DNA of 64,000 bases from an uncultured Actinomycetes bacterium. Its GTDB lineage: Bacteria; Actinomycetota; Acidimicrobiia; Acidimicrobiales; RAAP-2. The DNA is taken from contig CAIJYV010000024.1 in NCBI GenBank assembly GCA_903825035.1, forward strand, positions 20,030 through 84,029, in the 5' to 3' direction. The notes below the pieces were generated by a model. That model was given only the letters and a program-made list of their open reading frames with translations. It searched no databases and was not told where the DNA came from. Below are positions 31,062 through 39,515 of this stretch, in pieces (the first letter of the stretch is position 1; each line of letters opens with the position of its first letter). The position numbers were made by a program, and so were the translations under genes.

Positions 31062-32357
31062 ATGCGTAAGCCCCAAGTAGTCATCGTTGGTCGTCCCAAC
31101 GTGGGCAAATCGTCGCTCGTAAACCGATTGGCCGGAAAGAGAATTGCCGTAGTCGAAGAACACCGCGGCGTAACTCGAGATCGTAAAGAAGTCGAAATCG
31201 ACTGGCGCGGACTCACCTTTGACGTTGTCGATACCGGCGGATGGTTGGAGGCTGGAGACTCTCTGGAACAAAAGGTTTCGGAGCAAGCTGACGCTGCGCT
31301 CAAGAGCGCCGACCTAGTACTTCTCGTCGTTGACGTAGCCACCGGGATGGTGGATGAAGACACTCACGCTGCTCGATGGGCCCTTAAATCTGGACGCCCA
31401 ATCATGTTGATTGCCAATAAGGTCGATGATGAGGCACGTGAATATCAAGCATGGGAGTTCTTGCAACTCGGTGCTGGTGATCCGGTGATGATTTCAGCAC
31501 TACATGGCCGTGGGGCAGGCGACCTGCTCGATGCAATCGTGGACAAATTGCAAAATGTGGCGCCAGCCGAAGACAACCTTGATGAAGATGACGATGGTGC
31601 ATTGAGAGTTGCAATTGTCGGTCGTCCCAATGTCGGAAAATCAACGTTGTTCAATCAGTTGATTGGTGAAGAGCGCTCCGTCGTACACGACATGCCTGGA
31701 ACTACTCGAGACGCAATTGACACGGTTGTCCAAACCGATCAGGGTCTAATTAGATTTATCGACACTGCAGGACTTCGTCGGCGCGCCAAGACGGAAGTGG
31801 GGTTGGAAACTTTTTCTGCGCTCCGAAGCCTCGACGCACTTGATCGAGCAGATATCGCGGTTCTGGTTATTGACTCAACAATCGGTGCAACCGGACAAGA
31901 CCAGCGCTTGGCGGAAAGAATCTCCGCTGCTGGATGTCCCGCCCTCATCGTTCTCAATAAATGGGAGCTGGTTGACACGGAGATGCGTGACCGGACATTG
32001 GGCGGTGTCGCTGAGAAGCTTGCTTTCTTGGGTGATGCGCCAGTGATGAAGACAACGGCTCTCTCGGGCAAGGGCGTGCATAAGATTTTGCCTGCTTTGT
32101 CGATCGCGGCCGCGGACTACACCAAACGAGTACCAACTGGTGCGCTAAATCGAGCAATCCGCGACCTACAAATGCGCCAACCCGCACCTACGGGAAAAAT
32201 TCGATACGCCGTACAGGGTGCCACAGAGCCCCCCACCTTCACGTTGTTTGTTTCGGGCCGACTCCCATCGACGTACATGCGCTACGTTGAGCGGTTTTTG
32301 CGTGAGCGTTTTGAACTAGGTTCTGTACCAATTCGAGTGCGAGTTCGCGAGCAATAG
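31062..32357 (+). CDS. der: Ribosome assembly GTPase Der (EngA)
   Basis: Tandem-GTPase protein needed for 50S assembly. 431 residues. First G domain: P-loop GRPNVGKS at 10-17, DTGG, and NKVD. Second G domain: GRPNVGKS, DTAG, and NKWE at 299-302. The last residue of that guanine-specificity motif is normally Asp; here it is Glu302. A KH-like domain closes the protein (FTLFVSGR ... YVERFLRERF). The ATG has GGAG 6 nt upstream. In Mycobacterium der follows cmk; here an inverted glycosyltransferase-ispH block separates plsC and der. Confidence 0.95.
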   Translation: MRKPQVVIVGRPNVGKSSLVNRLAGKRIAVVEEHRGVTRDRKEVEIDWRGLTFDVVDTGGWLEAGDSLEQKVSEQADAALKSADLVLLVVDVATGMVDEDTHAARWALKSGRPIMLIANKVDDEAREYQAWEFLQLGAGDPVMISALHGRGAGDLLDAIVDKLQNVAPAEDNLDEDDDGALRVAIVGRPNVGKSTLFNQLIGEERSVVHDMPGTTRDAIDTVVQTDQGLIRFIDTAGLRRRAKTEVGLETFSALRSLDALDRADIAVLVIDSTIGATGQDQRLAERISAAGCPALIVLNKWELVDTEMRDRTLGGVAEKLAFLGDAPVMKTTALSGKGVHKILPALSIAAADYTKRVPTGALNRAIRDLQMRQPAPTGKIRYAVQGATEPPTFTLFVSGRLPSTYMRYVERFLRERFELGSVPIRVRVREQ

Positions 32358-32539
32358 TGTCCGCATGGTGCGAGAAGTGCGACCGTCGCGTTAGTGGTGA
32401 TGTTTGCGAAATCTGTGGTGAAGCCGTTCATAGTCCCACGCGTGAAGCTCTTGACTGGAAATGGAAGCTATTCCTCGCTTCTTCCATCGTTTACTTAATC
32501 TGGCGAATTTACCAGCTCATTCATTGGCTATCTCACTAA
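32357..32539 (+). CDS. Small membrane-anchored zinc-ribbon protein
   Basis: 60 residues. Two CxxC pairs (Cys5/Cys8 and Cys17/Cys20) should form a zinc ribbon, followed by a polar linker and one C-terminal hydrophobic helix (about 37-57) rich in Trp and Tyr. The GTG start shares its first base with the der stop (TAGTG), so it is probably translated by reinitiation. No function is known to me; it may recruit a partner to the membrane. Real-gene evidence is the coupling, the paired Cys motifs and the clean TM helix. Confidence 0.7.
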   Translation: MSAWCEKCDRRVSGDVCEICGEAVHSPTREALDWKWKLFLASSIVYLIWRIYQLIHWLSH

Positions 32540-32588
32540 CCTTCGTTCGTTAATATCGATTATCTGGCATTGAGCACTGGGGGAATCT

Positions 32589-34556
32589 ATGGCCAACGAA
32601 CAAATTGAAGCATGGCTCCACGAGATGCGGAGTTTTGAACCTAGTGCCACCTTCGCGGAGAAGGCGAATGTTTCGGCAAGTGAGTACGGAACCGCGAGCC
32701 AGGATCCCGAAGCATGGTGGCAGCAGCAATCCAAGAGGCTGACTTGGACTACTGCCCCCACCAAAGGCCTTGAGTGGAATCCGCCCTTCGCGACTTGGTT
32801 TGCTGACGGAATGTTGAACGCTTCCTTTAACTGTGTGGATCGACATGTCGAAGCTGGCAAGGGTTCCAAAGTTGCGATTCATTGGGTGGGCGATGGCGAA
32901 GGGGAAGAGAGAGTAATCACGTACTCGGAACTTCAAGAACTCGTGTCGAAGTGCGCAAACGCATTGACGGACCTCGGGGTTTCCTCAGGCGATCGCGTTG
33001 CTGTATACATGCCAATGATCCCTGAGGCTGTTATCGCGATGTTGGCGATTGTTCGCCTCGGCGCAATGCATTCGGTCGTCTTTGCGGGCTTTTCCGCAGA
33101 CGCGCTTGCGAGCCGCATTCAAGATAGCGATTGCCACTTCATTGTCACTGCAGACGGCCAATTTCGAAGAGGGGTGCCGGTTCCGCTGAAGCCGGCGGTC
33201 GACGAAGCGGTTAATGTTTGCCCGAATATTGAAGCCGTTCTCGTAGTAGAGAGGACTGGGACCGACGTGGCTTGGAACGATGACATTGATCATTGGTGGC
33301 ACGAGACGGTCGACCTATCTTCGCCGATCCATAACTGCGAAGGTTTTCCTGCTGAGCACAACATGTTCTTGATGTACACATCAGGAACCACAGGTAAACC
33401 CAAGGGCATCCTTCACTCGACAGCGGGTTATCTGGTGGGGGCTACAACCACCTACGCGAATGTTTTTGACATTAAGCCAGAGTCGGACATTTGTTGGACC
33501 GCCGCCGACATTGGTTGGATTACAGGTCACACCTACATTGTCTATGGCCCACTTCTTAATGGTGTGACGCAAGTTATGTACGAGGGGCTTCCGGACTCTG
33601 GCGGACGGGATCGATGGTGGAAGATTGTGGAAAGGTTGAAAGTTTCAATCTTGTACACCGCGCCGACCACGATTCGAACACTGATGAAGTGGGGAACCGA
33701 ACACCTACAGCCCTATGACCTAAGTTCTCTGCGCGTTCTTGGATCGGTAGGCGAGCCAATCAACCCTGAAGCGTGGATGTGGTACCGAGAGTTTGTGGGA
33801 GGCAATAACTGTCCGATTGTTGACACTTGGTGGCAGACCGAAACCGGTTCAATCATGATCTCCCCGCTCCCAGGAGTTACCTCGACCAAGCCTGGAGCGG
33901 CGATGCGCGCATTGCCTGGCATCAACGTAGATGTGGTGGATGAGGCGGGAAAGTCTGTTCCCAATGGCCATGGTGGCCTCTTGGTCATTACCAAGCCCTG
34001 GCCCTCGATGACTAGGGGAATCTGGGGTGATCCAGAACGATTCGAAGAAACCTATTGGTCGAAGTTTCCTGGCATCTACTTCGCGGGCGATGGAGCGAAA
34101 CGTGATGAAGACGGAGACATTTGGCTTTTGGGTCGAGTCGATGATGTCATGAATGTGTCGGGTCATCGACTTTCGACTACCGAGATTGAACACGCCATCG
34201 TCGGATTCCCCGCCGTAGCCGAGGCGGCGGTCGTCGGCGCGAGTGACGAAACGACCGGTCAGGCGGTAGTTGCTTTCGTGACCCTCAAGCTCTCAGAAGA
34301 CGAGCACGAGAATGATCACGCAGTAATTATTGAAGCGATAAGGCAACATGTGTCGAAGGCGATCAGTCCAATCGCAAAGCCTCGTCAAATAATTCTCACC
34401 CCAGAATTGCCTAAGACTCGCTCTGGAAAAATTATGAGACGCTTATTGAAAGACGTTGCCGAGCAGCGAACTCTTGGCGATGTAACGACCCTGACTGACC
34501 CGACGGTGGTGGCAATGATTTCTGGCCTTATGGGCCAACACTCAACCGAGGACTAG
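32589..34556 (+). CDS. acs: Acetyl-CoA synthetase
   Basis: Activates acetate to acetyl-CoA through acetyl-AMP. 655 residues, standard. The phosphate loop is YTSGTTGKPKG, the adenine site DTWWQTETG, the hinge and C-domain GRVDDVMNVSGHRLST, and Lys614 in PKTRSGKIMRR is the catalytic residue that is acetylated in regulated homologues. Ribosome binding site GGGGGA 5 nt before the ATG; TAATAT at 32551-32556 is a possible -10 with a leader of about 26 nt. The 3' end shares CTAG with the convergent flavoprotein gene. Confidence 0.96.
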   Translation: MANEQIEAWLHEMRSFEPSATFAEKANVSASEYGTASQDPEAWWQQQSKRLTWTTAPTKGLEWNPPFATWFADGMLNASFNCVDRHVEAGKGSKVAIHWVGDGEGEERVITYSELQELVSKCANALTDLGVSSGDRVAVYMPMIPEAVIAMLAIVRLGAMHSVVFAGFSADALASRIQDSDCHFIVTADGQFRRGVPVPLKPAVDEAVNVCPNIEAVLVVERTGTDVAWNDDIDHWWHETVDLSSPIHNCEGFPAEHNMFLMYTSGTTGKPKGILHSTAGYLVGATTTYANVFDIKPESDICWTAADIGWITGHTYIVYGPLLNGVTQVMYEGLPDSGGRDRWWKIVERLKVSILYTAPTTIRTLMKWGTEHLQPYDLSSLRVLGSVGEPINPEAWMWYREFVGGNNCPIVDTWWQTETGSIMISPLPGVTSTKPGAAMRALPGINVDVVDEAGKSVPNGHGGLLVITKPWPSMTRGIWGDPERFEETYWSKFPGIYFAGDGAKRDEDGDIWLLGRVDDVMNVSGHRLSTTEIEHAIVGFPAVAEAAVVGASDETTGQAVVAFVTLKLSEDEHENDHAVIIEAIRQHVSKAISPIAKPRQIILTPELPKTRSGKIMRRLLKDVAEQRTLGDVTTLTDPTVVAMISGLMGQHSTED

Positions 34557-35965
34557 GAATCAAACCCCATACCGAGACGGTCTAGGAGCTTCAGCCACGG
34601 GCTGCGCTTGCCGCCATTCTCATCCGCACGGACAATTGCTCGTTGAGTAAGACGAATAAAGAAGTACCGGAACGGCTCTGGGGGAAAAGGCCAGGGCTTT
34701 TTCTGGACCATCTGGAGCCCCGTTCGCTCGGTCTCCAAACCATCAAGGAGGTCCAACATTACGTTCGCTCCGAATCGAGTCGATGCCACACCCAGGCCCG
34801 TGTAGCCGAGAACGTAGGCGGCCTTACCCTTCATCGAGGTTCCCCAAAAAGCGCTGAATCGAGAACACGTATCAATGGCGCCACCCCAAGCGTGTGTGAA
34901 ATTTATCCCGGTGAGCTGGGGGAACGTCTTTAAGAAGTGATCTGCCAACTTCGCGTACGTCTCCGCGTTGTACTCGAACTCCTTGCGAATTTTCCCACCA
35001 AATTTGTAAATAGTGTCGAATCCACCCCACAGAATTGAATTATCAGCAGTCAGTCGGTAATAGTGAAACTGATTTCCGGCATCTGAAATTCCCTCACGGC
35101 CACTCCAGCCAATAGAGGCCAGTTGTTCTGGGCTCAGAGGTTCAGTGACCAGTACATAGTCGTATACCGGCACGACATATTTGCGCGCCTTTTTGATTAA
35201 TGAGGGTGCGACGTTCGTCGCGACTGCCACCCTAGGGGCGGTGACCGCACCAAATGTCGTGTGAACACGAATAACCTCGCCCAAGTCCTCGAGTCGTTCC
35301 GCGGGTGAATGTTCAAAAATTCGAACACCCAAACTCAAGCAAGCTTTCTCAAGGCCCCAAACCAATCGAGCTGGATCGACCATCGCAGTTCCGTCGGGGT
35401 CAAACAGGGCGGCTAGGTAAGTGGGTGACTGAACGCGAGCTTGTATTTCCGCCTCATCGAGATATTCCACGTGGTCACCGAGCTTGTTGCGAATCTCAGC
35501 TTCTTCGACAAGCTCTTCTACCTGCCATGGTTCGACCGCGACACTTAATTCGCCCGTCCTCTCCCAGTCGCATTGAATGTTGTATCGCTTGATTGTCTCT
35601 TCAATTTCCAGCAAGTTCTCTTGACCTAATCGTTGAATCAGACCAATTTCATCTGGGTATCGATTCAGTCCGTTAGTGAAGCCGTGAGTAAGAGACATGG
35701 AACAAAAACCACCGTTGCGACCAGAAGCCCCGGCTCCAGTCTCGAGTTGCTCAAGAACCACAACATCGCGTGATGGATCTCGTTCTTTGGCCAACAGGGC
35801 GGTCCACAATCCCGTGTAGCCAGCACCGATGACCACCAGATCAGCGCCATCTTCACCGATTAAGGCAGGATGAGATTTAGGCTCTAAGGGGTCAGAGTCG
35901 AGCCACCATTGCTCGGGGAGCAAATTGGCTAAGTGGCGGAGTACGAAGGAGTCCTTCTTTACCAT
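34553..35965 (-). CDS. FAD-dependent oxidoreductase, DAO family
   Basis: 470 residues. The FAD-binding Rossmann motif DLVVIGAGYTGLWTALLAKE begins near residue 42, then GASGRNGGFCS, which is typical of D-amino-acid-oxidase-like enzymes of the PuuB/OrdL type (amine or imino-acid oxidation). The C-terminal AYVLGYTGLGVASTRFGANVMLDLL closes the FAD site. Substrate cannot be read from sequence, and no polyamine or proline genes are near. A 5-bp hairpin GCCGG/CCGGC lies 6 nt upstream of the ATG and could hide the ribosome binding site. Confidence 0.82.
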   Translation of the reverse strand: MVKKDSFVLRHLANLLPEQWWLDSDPLEPKSHPALIGEDGADLVVIGAGYTGLWTALLAKERDPSRDVVVLEQLETGAGASGRNGGFCSMSLTHGFTNGLNRYPDEIGLIQRLGQENLLEIEETIKRYNIQCDWERTGELSVAVEPWQVEELVEEAEIRNKLGDHVEYLDEAEIQARVQSPTYLAALFDPDGTAMVDPARLVWGLEKACLSLGVRIFEHSPAERLEDLGEVIRVHTTFGAVTAPRVAVATNVAPSLIKKARKYVVPVYDYVLVTEPLSPEQLASIGWSGREGISDAGNQFHYYRLTADNSILWGGFDTIYKFGGKIRKEFEYNAETYAKLADHFLKTFPQLTGINFTHAWGGAIDTCSRFSAFWGTSMKGKAAYVLGYTGLGVASTRFGANVMLDLLDGLETERTGLQMVQKKPWPFPPEPFRYFFIRLTQRAIVRADENGGKRSPWLKLLDRLGMGFDS

Positions 35966-36070
35966 TCTCGTGCCGGACTATGCCGGCCTCACCCTCTCGA
36001 AAATCAAATGAGCTAACTCATGAACCGGAAGTGCCGGTCTTCCTTCCAAGTCTAACGGCGACCAGCTCAT
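35966..36070 (-). other. Intergenic region with three small inverted repeats
   Basis: Between the two minus-strand flavoenzyme genes. + strand 35972-35987 holds GCCGG-6-CCGGC; a second element near 36014 reads ATGAG-4-CTCAT, and a third near 36020-36040 can pair as ACCGG-5-CCGGT or as GGAAG-7-CTTCC. None has a long T-tract. It could hold a terminator for the upstream gene plus a leader structure; I cannot decide. Confidence 0.35.
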
Positions 36071-37138
36071 TTACCTGACTGTTCGGCCCCGCTCCAGCGG
36101 CAACGGCCAGGGAACAACCTCTCCAAGTTCTTCAGCCGCTTGAAGGGCCCAACGAGGATTCCTGAGAGCCGCGCGTCCAATCATCACCGCGTCAGCTTCG
36201 CCAGACTCAAGAATCTGTTCAGCCTGAGGTCCTGATGTGATGAGTCCAACCGCCGAGGTGGCGATGCCGGCCTCCGAGCGGATTGCTTTCGAGAAATGCA
36301 CTTGATACCCAGGCTTCAGTTCGATTTGTTGGCGGGGGTCGAGCCCTCCAGATGAAACGTCAATGAGGTCAACGCCGAGTATTTTCAGCTCCTTGGCCAG
36401 GCTGATGGCCTGATTCAAATCCCACCCTCCTTCAACCCAGTCGGTGGCAGAGATTCGGACAAACAGTGGCGTCCTTGCGGCTAACTCGGCCTTTACGGCG
36501 GCCACAATTTCCAACAGAAGCCTGATCCTATTTTCGAAAGAACCACCGTATTCGTCAGTTCGCAGATTTGAAAGAGGGGAGAGGAATTCATGAATCAAGT
36601 AACCATGCGCCGCGTGAATTTCTAGGACATCGAAGCCCGCATCAAGAGATCGGCAAGCTGCTTGAGTGAAATCTGAGACGATTCGCCCAATCTCCTCTAT
36701 CGATAGTTCGTGCGGTATTTCATAACCGTCAAAAGCAATCGGACTAGGCGCTACCGGCTGCCAGCCACCCTCTTCGCGAGAAGCGATTGCGTGGTCACCC
36801 CACGGAATAAACGAGGAAGCCTTTCGCCCAGCGTGAGCCAATTGGATGCCCACCAGTCCGCCCTGTCCATGTATTACTTCAACGTTCTTCTTCCATGCGG
36901 CCTCTTGAGCATCGTTCCATATCCCTGGGCAAACAATGGAAATCCGGCCTTCAGGCGAAACCGCGGTCGCTTCGGACATAACCAGGCCGGCGCCACTTGT
37001 AGCGAAAGAGCCGTAGTGCACGTCGTGCCACTGGCCAACCACGCCGTTGGTCGCCGAGTACTGGCACATTGGTGAGATCCACGCCCGATTCTTGAACGTA
37101 GTTCCAGCGATCGTGAGTGGACTGAAAAGTAGTGACAA
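36071..37138 (-). CDS. NADH:flavin oxidoreductase, Old Yellow Enzyme class III (YqjM/NamA like)
   Basis: FMN ene-reductase that reduces activated C=C bonds, using NADPH. 355 residues. Diagnostic features of the YqjM branch are Cys25 and Tyr27 in SPMCQYSA, QLAHAGRKAS, and the substrate-binding pair His175/His178 in HAAHGYLIHEFLSP. The start is TTG with AGGAG 5-6 nt upstream; no ATG near. Physiological substrate unknown. Divergent from the exonuclease gene. Confidence 0.9.
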   Translation of the reverse strand: MSLLFSPLTIAGTTFKNRAWISPMCQYSATNGVVGQWHDVHYGSFATSGAGLVMSEATAVSPEGRISIVCPGIWNDAQEAAWKKNVEVIHGQGGLVGIQLAHAGRKASSFIPWGDHAIASREEGGWQPVAPSPIAFDGYEIPHELSIEEIGRIVSDFTQAACRSLDAGFDVLEIHAAHGYLIHEFLSPLSNLRTDEYGGSFENRIRLLLEIVAAVKAELAARTPLFVRISATDWVEGGWDLNQAISLAKELKILGVDLIDVSSGGLDPRQQIELKPGYQVHFSKAIRSEAGIATSAVGLITSGPQAEQILESGEADAVMIGRAALRNPRWALQAAEELGEVVPWPLPLERGRTVR

Positions 37139-37197
37139 TGGCGCTCCTAGGACTCAATAATCGTAATGGTTGCCACGGAATAGGCAGTGGTTATCGG

Positions 37198-37203
37198 TAA
37201 GGT
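37198..37203 (+). promoter_or_regulatory. Candidate -10 element of the DEDDh exonuclease gene (leaderless)
   Basis: TAAGGT exactly 6 nt before the ATG; no Shine-Dalgarno sequence in between. Confidence 0.45.
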
Positions 37204-37209
37204 TTTGGC

Positions 37210-37914
37210 ATGGCAAAACCAACGAGCTATCTATCATTTGATCTTGAAACGACCGGTATCGATTCATTTCATGACGTACCGGTGTCCTACGCATTTGTTG
37301 AACACAAAAAATTGAATGGAACAGAGGTGGCCGCTCGAGAAACCGGGATAATTAACCCGGGCAGGCCCATTCCCGCCCAATCCACCGCAGTCCACGGCAT
37401 CACCGACGCAATGGCCAGAGATGGCATGGCGTTGGGTGAGGCAGTAGCAATGATCAGCGAACGGATCCGCACCCACTGGGAAAATGGTGGGGCGATCGTA
37501 GGTATGAATGTGGCCTACGACTTAACAATGGTCGAAGCACTTTGTCAGGTCTACGAGGTACCAACTCTCGGTTCATCGGGTCCTGGAGCGGTACTTGACG
37601 TGTACGTCATTGACAAGACTCTAGACAAGTGGCGAAAAGGCAAGAGAACTTTGAGTGACCTTTGCTTGCGCTACAACGTCATTTTGGATAACGCCCACAA
37701 CGCCGAGGGTGACGCTGAAGCGACGCTGAAAATTTACGAGGCCATGGAGCGCGAATATTCCGACTTGGCCTCTCTTGAAATTGAGAGCATTAATGAGACC
37801 CTCAATAAGTGGCACCACGAATATCTTTCTAGCTTGTCCGATTACTTCGTGAAGAGTGGAAAGCCAGCAATCAAACCAGGACGATTTACCTGGCCGATTA
37901 ATTCACCATCTTGA
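37210..37914 (+). CDS. DEDDh 3'-5' exonuclease (DnaQ-like)
   Basis: Single-domain exonuclease of the DnaQ superfamily. 234 residues. All five catalytic positions are present: Asp11 and Glu13 (FDLETTG), Asp104 (GMNVAYDLTMVE), His163 and Asp168 (HNAEGDAEAT). It could be a proofreading subunit, an RNase T-like enzyme or an oligonucleotide-degrading enzyme; sequence alone does not separate these. The C-terminal 60 residues are helical with no recognised domain. It stops 1 nt before the convergent tRNA-Pro. Confidence 0.88.
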   Translation: MAKPTSYLSFDLETTGIDSFHDVPVSYAFVEHKKLNGTEVAARETGIINPGRPIPAQSTAVHGITDAMARDGMALGEAVAMISERIRTHWENGGAIVGMNVAYDLTMVEALCQVYEVPTLGSSGPGAVLDVYVIDKTLDKWRKGKRTLSDLCLRYNVILDNAHNAEGDAEATLKIYEAMEREYSDLASLEIESINETLNKWHHEYLSSLSDYFVKSGKPAIKPGRFTWPINSPS

Positions 37915-37915
37915 G

Positions 37916-37991
37916 TCGGGCTGGGGAGATTTGAACTCCCGATCTCTCGGCCCCCAGCCGAGCGCTCTAGACCAAACTAAGCCACAGCCCG
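37916..37991 (-). tRNA. tRNA-Pro (anticodon GGG)
   Basis: 76 nt with no encoded CCA. Acceptor CGGGCTG/CAGCCCG pairs fully, discriminator A. D stem GCTT/GAGC, anticodon stem CTCGG/CCGAG with loop CTGGGGG gives anticodon GGG (reads CCC and CCU), T-arm GGGAG-TTCAAAT-CTCCC. CCA must be added by the tRNA nucleotidyltransferase, unlike the tRNA-Leu in this window. Confidence 0.96.
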
Positions 37992-38004
37992 CGAAGGGAT
38001 AATT

Positions 38005-38196
38005 CTAGCCCCCGGCAGCGGCCGTAAGAACTTCGACCTCATCGTCGGCTTCCACGTAGGTAAATTCCCACTCGCTCCTGCGGACTACCTCGCCGTTAAT
38101 GGCGACGGCTACGCCCTTAGTTGGCAAATGGTGTTCGGCGAGAAGATCAGAAACGAGAGAGCGAAGCGAGTTGACAGGGATACCGTTAACCTTCAT
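38005..38196 (-). CDS. thiS: Sulfur carrier protein ThiS
   Basis: Ubiquitin-like carrier that donates sulfur as a C-terminal thiocarboxylate in thiazole formation for thiamine. 63 residues, ending in the required Gly-Gly (TAAAGG), with the family pattern VAVAINGEVVRRSEW and DEVEVLTA. Its ATG overlaps the thiO stop by 11 nt. thiG, which normally follows, is absent; a tRNA gene comes next. Confidence 0.92.
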   Translation of the reverse strand: MKVNGIPVNSLRSLVSDLLAEHHLPTKGVAVAINGEVVRRSEWEFTYVEADDEVEVLTAAAGG

Positions 38197-39247
38197 CCAA
38201 AATCTCCTTCATGAGTTGCGCCGTGGCCGAAGCGCTCACGGGCGCAAGGGTGATTCCATGTCGAAAGTGGCCAGAAGAATAGGCAACTCGAGAATCAGGC
38301 GCTCTCTCTAGAAAAGGATCATTGGAAGCTGAGGCTGGTCGAAGGCCTCGTCGAATTTCTCCAACTACTGAACCTTCCAAAAATGGCATTACCTCGGATG
38401 CGTCACGGAACAGCCGCTCCAGCTCGCCAAGTTCAACTCCCATTTCGGACCGCTCCTCACTTGAGGCGCCGATGACGAAGTTTCCGTCACCTCGGTTGAC
38501 AGCGTAAAAGTCGCGACCACGAACAAAGGCGCGCACCATTGGTCCCGTCGGTACACCGCTTACGTGGAGATGCGCCGTGATGCCTCGCACCGGTCGAACT
38601 GAATTGACAGTTCGTGGGAAGTTCGCAGCAAGTGCTGCGGAGCCCGTCGCCAGCAGCACCGCAGAAAAATGAGAGGTGCCCGCATTGGTTGAGACAGCAC
38701 CCTCACTGCTGCAGGAAACAACCGTTTCTTCGACAAAACTCACTCCACGACTTTTCAAAACTTCGATCAGAGCCTTGACAACCAGATCCGGATCAACCCA
38801 AGCGTCAGTCGGCAGAAATAGGCCAGTTTGGATATTTGGGTGAAGACCGGCAAACTGATCGAAATCGTCACTTCGCCGCACATTCTCAACCTCAGCACCA
38901 TGCGCAAGGATCACCGAGCGCAGTTGTTCAAGTTGGCGACGATCCGAGGCATCAAAGCCGACGTAGAGGGTTCCAGAACGATGGAGGTGTGAATCATCAA
39001 TCCCGATCCGCGCAAAGACGCTTAACCAACCAGGAATAGATTGCAACTGCAGTTCGTAACTCTCAAACTCATCTGGCCTCGCCTCAGCGGCGGCGGCCAG
39101 CATTCCGGCTGCGGCATAGGTCGCGCCGGTTCCGGGAGCGGGGTCGTAGAGGGTAACGGAAACACCAGGCAACTCGCTTAATTCCAGTGCTGCCACCAAA
39201 CCAACGATTCCGCCGCCCACGACCGCCACTCGTTTGCTCACACTCAC
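38186..39247 (-). CDS. thiO: Glycine oxidase ThiO
   Basis: FAD enzyme that oxidises glycine to the imine used to build the thiazole of thiamine. 353 residues. N-terminal FAD motif VAVVGGGIVGLVAALEL; the DAO fold ends with AYSSGHFRHGITLAPVSA, matching ThiO (the GHxRNGI-like motif). GTG start with TAGGCT 6 nt upstream. Adjacent thiS supports the thiamine role over a general amino-acid oxidase. Confidence 0.92.
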   Translation of the reverse strand: MSVSKRVAVVGGGIVGLVAALELSELPGVSVTLYDPAPGTGATYAAAGMLAAAAEARPDEFESYELQLQSIPGWLSVFARIGIDDSHLHRSGTLYVGFDASDRRQLEQLRSVILAHGAEVENVRRSDDFDQFAGLHPNIQTGLFLPTDAWVDPDLVVKALIEVLKSRGVSFVEETVVSCSSEGAVSTNAGTSHFSAVLLATGSAALAANFPRTVNSVRPVRGITAHLHVSGVPTGPMVRAFVRGRDFYAVNRGDGNFVIGASSEERSEMGVELGELERLFRDASEVMPFLEGSVVGEIRRGLRPASASNDPFLERAPDSRVAYSSGHFRHGITLAPVSASATAQLMKEILDEG

Positions 39248-39253
39248 AAGAAC

Positions 39254-39259
39254 AGCCTA
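39254..39259 (-). promoter_or_regulatory. Candidate -10 element of thiO-thiS (leaderless)
   Basis: TAGGCT on the minus strand 6 nt before the thiO GTG. If correct there is no 5' leader, so no room for a TPP riboswitch. Confidence 0.47.
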
Positions 39260-39305
39260 AAGGGTCCTGAAGCTACTTGGCGTAAAGTCGACAGTTGGGA
39301 GAGCT

Positions 39306-39515
39306 ATGAAAAACTTTGAGGAAATCGCCGCGGCATTGGCCGACATTCAATCAGTCTTAGACGAAGTGATATTTGAATCGGTCCAGGAACAATTGGCAGA
39401 CGGAAACAAAGCTGAAGCGGCAGCAACCGAGCGACAGCTCGCCAAGGCTCGCCGCTCTCTCGCCAAGTGCATAGCAACGCTTCGGGGTTCGGGTGTCGAG
39501 GAACTAGGGGACTAA
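39306..39515 (+). CDS. Small helical protein of unknown function
   Basis: 69 residues, no family recognised. Predicted almost wholly helical, with heptad-like hydrophobics (IAAALADIQSVLDEV, ... ERQLAKARRSLAKCIATL) suggesting a coiled coil or helical hairpin. A GGGAG ribosome binding site lies 4 nt before the ATG and TAAAGT at 39283-39288 could be its -10. Size and helix content resemble XseB, but no xseA neighbour or motif supports that. Its end overlaps the LOG gene by 12 nt on the opposite strand. Confidence 0.65.
   Translation: MKNFEEIAAALADIQSVLDEVIFESVQEQLADGNKAEAAATERQLAKARRSLAKCIATLRGSGVEELGD

Noticed and set aside
39248..39305. TPP riboswitch upstream of thiO
   Set aside because: Only 58 nt to the next gene, no CTGAGA-type thi-box, and the candidate promoter is leaderless.
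39306..39515. Exonuclease VII small subunit (XseB)
   Set aside because: Size and helicity are similar, but the XseB motif and an adjacent xseA are lacking.
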